Shown: piece after piece, positions 62,084-64,000 of the stretch
Numbering within the stretch: the stretch's first letter is position 1
How the letters are laid out: every line of letters begins with the position of its first letter
DNA from: Toxorhynchites rutilus septentrionalis
Lineage: Eukaryota; Arthropoda; Insecta; Diptera; Culicidae
NCBI RefSeq assembly: GCF_029784135.1
Contig: NC_073745.1
Location: 44,437,521-44,501,520, forward strand
Length of the DNA stretch: 64,000 nucleotides
Reading direction: 5' to 3'
Position numbers and translations under genes: made by a program
The notes under the pieces: generated by a model
Databases searched by the model: none
The model's input: the letters and a program-made list of their open reading frames with translations, nothing else
Told to the model about the DNA's origin: nothing

Positions 62084-62656
62084 TATAGATAGTATACAAA
62101 ATCCAATCCAATGAACTGAGCTGTAGAAATTTTTAATCAAACTTTGTGCAAATTAAAAAAAAAACGGGCGGAAGAAGGTGATGTTCAATACATACCAGAA
62201 ATATGAAATGAAAATATGAAAAAAAATATGTAAATACTCACCTACACGATGCATACGATGCTCATGAGACACCTGGAAAATTAGAGCACATGATTTCATA
62301 CTAGCCATTTTTACACACCGTGCGCACCTACACTGAGGGAAATCTTTAGTAAATATGACCAATTTTTTCGACCCTACTAATCATTGGCACATTTTACGAA
62401 AAACAATTGGTAGGCAAATATGTCAAGCAAACATTACGATTTCTTATACCGATATTGGATCAATATTGGCCGAACAAAAGCGATTCGTCTCTTTAGTAAT
62501 GGCAGATTTATTGGTCCACCAATGGTACAATATCAGGGTTGAGACAATATTTTTAATTAACTATATTCATTTAAAAAGCTGTGTAACTATGTACAAAAGC
62601 AGTAATTGTACAATAACAGTTACATAATAATAAACATTACATTGTAATATATAATA
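62084..62656. other. No feature recognised
   Basis: AT-rich with a 90-codon plus ORF (62355-62627) lacking recognisable motifs. Confidence 0.3.
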
Positions 62657-63959
62657 AAGTCTGCTTCATTTAATATTGGAACACAAACAATTGCGTGTAG
62701 TTCAGTCATTTATTAACGAATTCATAATTTGTTTTTCATACAAATGTAACATTTTATTTACTCTTTCATAAAAAAAAATTAAAAAAATTATTCATTGCTG
62801 TTTCGAAAAATTCTCGTACTTTTCCCGTAATACGGCACATTAGGCGGCGCACACCCTTTTCGTCCACCGTTTTGGCGATTTGATTCCACCAGTTCTTCAT
62901 TTGAGTCATGTTCCTAACAAGTTTTCCCTTTGCCTTAAGCCTCCGCTTCGTGATTGCCCAGTATTTCTCTATCGGCCGGAACTGGGGGCAGTTTGGAGGG
63001 TTGAGGTCCTTCGGTATTACGCTGACCCCGTTCGTTGCGTACCATTCCATAACCGTTTTGCTGTAATGGCAGCTTGCGAGGTCCGGCCAAAACATTACTG
63101 GACGGTCATGGCCACGAATAAACGGCAGAATCCGTTTCTGTAGGCACTCTTTTTTGTAGACTTCTGATGTCATTGTCTTGTCAGTGAGAAAGACTTTGGT
63201 TTTCTGTCCACAACTGCATATTCCCTGCCAAATCATGTACTTGCGGGCAAATTTATCCGCAAACACGAACTTAAATTTTGCAGGTACATCCCCCCGAGCC
63301 GTCGCCAAATAAAATTGTTGACCTGGGATTTGCCCAAAGTCCGCCTTCACGTAGGTTTCATCGTCCATCAGAATACATCCGTCGAACTTGGTCAGCACTT
63401 GGTCGTACAGCTTTCGAGCACGGATTCTGGCCACATTGTTCTGCTTCAGCGTCCGATTTGGCTGTTTGCTGGCTCGGAATGACCTTATTCCTTCCCGGAG
63501 ACGAATTCGTCGCACCGTACTGTGAGCGGCCTGGAACTTATTGGCCAAATCGCGGTCTGAAAGATTGGGATTCCTCTTGACGGCCTTGATGACTTTCCCA
63601 CGCAGTTTCCGGTCGACAGTTCCACTCCGACGCTTCGAATGCGGCTTCCAAGCCGTCGTCAATGTTTCCTTGTACTGCTTGATAACACGCCATACGGTAT
63701 TTCTGGGCATTTTAAGCTGTTTAGCTAGCTTAGATGCCGACAACAATGGATTTTCAAGAAAACTGTGCACAATTTTATCTCTCCGTTCGGCTTCCATGGC
63801 GGTTGTTTACAAAATGCTATCGTTTGGTGTTATGACATAAATACATGGTGAAAGGTAATGAATTTCCCGACACGTGGGTGAAAAAAGTTTCCATATCCGT
63901 CCACTAGGAGCGCCACAATGAGCAAAAGAATTTGTTCCAATATTAAATGAAGCAGACTT
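62657..63959 (-). mobile_element. DD37E transposon, copy 2, apparently complete
   Basis: Perfect 27-bp inverted repeats start AAGTCTGCTTCATTTAATAT, at 62657-62683 and 63933-63959. TA duplication at 62655-62656 and 63960-63961. 1303 bp with an uninterrupted transposase. The ends differ completely from those of the copy at 52573, so the two represent different lineages. Confidence 0.95.
62766..63797 (-). CDS. DD37E transposase, intact
   Basis: 343 residues, full length for the ITm-DD37E family. Bipartite HTH DNA-binding domain: ASKLAKQLKMPRNTVWRVIK (about residues 20-40) and DRDLANKFQAAHSTVRRIRL (about 80-100). The catalytic triad is complete: MDDETYVKADF (about 145), FWPDLASCHYS (about 234) and RPIEKYW (E about 272), with 37 residues between the second Asp and the Glu. 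The enzyme would bind the 27-bp ends and move the element by cut-and-paste at TA. ATG at 63797 lies 162 bp inside the right end. The C-terminal FFNFFL is encoded by an A/T-rich run near 62,766-62,790, so the exact stop may vary. No lesion visible. Confidence 0.93.
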   Translation of the reverse strand: MEAERRDKIVHSFLENPLLSASKLAKQLKMPRNTVWRVIKQYKETLTTAWKPHSKRRSGTVDRKLRGKVIKAVKRNPNLSDRDLANKFQAAHSTVRRIRLREGIRSFRASKQPNRTLKQNNVARIRARKLYDQVLTKFDGCILMDDETYVKADFGQIPGQQFYLATARGDVPAKFKFVFADKFARKYMIWQGICSCGQKTKVFLTDKTMTSEVYKKECLQKRILPFIRGHDRPVMFWPDLASCHYSKTVMEWYATNGVSVIPKDLNPPNCPQFRPIEKYWAITKRRLKAKGKLVRNMTQMKNWWNQIAKTVDEKGVRRLMCRITGKVREFFETAMNNFFNFFL

Positions 63960-64000
63960 TAAAAACAATAGTTCCATTCTTGGCTACATCGCTGTTTTTC

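Noticed and set aside
62880..63840. Plus-strand ORFs over the DD37E transposase
   Set aside because: Antisense shadows of an intact transposase frame.

Overview
The window looks like gene-poor, repeat-saturated insect chromatin, most likely from a culicine (Aedes-type) mosquito. I infer this from the AT-rich background, the dense nesting of MITEs, tRNA-derived SINEs, ITm-DD37E and mariner transposons and an I-clade LINE, and the near absence of ordinary genes. The species call is an inference; no single-copy marker gene is present.

Layout. 0-9.8 kb: a MITE carrying a captured TATA/Inr core promoter, a mariner relic, then a large inverted structure (4.4-9.8 kb) that encloses two tandem 1.7-1.9 kb elements derived from a histone H2A gene (promoter, coding part and 3' stem-loop). 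9.9-13.0 kb: an element with decayed ends of the same TTGACGTAG class, containing a PIF/Harbinger transposase relic. 13.4-17.3 kb: a SINE, a DD41D Tc1/mariner relic split by another element, and a second copy of the promoter-bearing MITE. 17.3-25.5 kb: fragments of a pogo/Tc5-like protein, a Helitron next to a DD37E fragment, a GC-richer non-repetitive stretch with a possible first exon, and an internally deleted mariner with intact ends. 26.3-34 kb: a TTAA-flanked MITE, a possible host terminal exon on the minus strand, and a LINE of the L1/Tx1 group flanked by an exact-length 461-bp direct duplication. 36-41.8 kb: DD37E fragment, tandem AT-rich repeats, a truncated retroinsertion, an unrecognised GC-rich ORF and a third H2A-derived element. 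41.8-48.2 kb: a structurally complete I-clade LINE with both ORFs open, inserted about 30 bp downstream of the TATA box of a fourth H2A-derived copy, which resumes at 48.2 kb. 49-54 kb: repeats and a DD37E transposon with one premature stop. 55.6-56.4 kb: the one convincing host gene, a small secreted Ser/Gln/Asn/Gly-rich protein on the minus strand. 58-62 kb: mariner and Tc1 relics (the Tc1 relic has an apparent 64-bp intron), a fold-back composite and a hAT-like MITE. 62.7-64.0 kb: an uninterrupted DD37E transposon with perfect 27-bp terminal inverted repeats.

The genes do not form a pathway; the logic of the window is nested mobile elements. The most novel thread is a set of non-autonomous elements that share the palindromic end TTGACGTAGNNCTACGTC. 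Several have captured Pol II promoters, and one subfamily has captured and spread a complete replication-dependent histone H2A transcription unit. Longer stretches without any call are noted individually.
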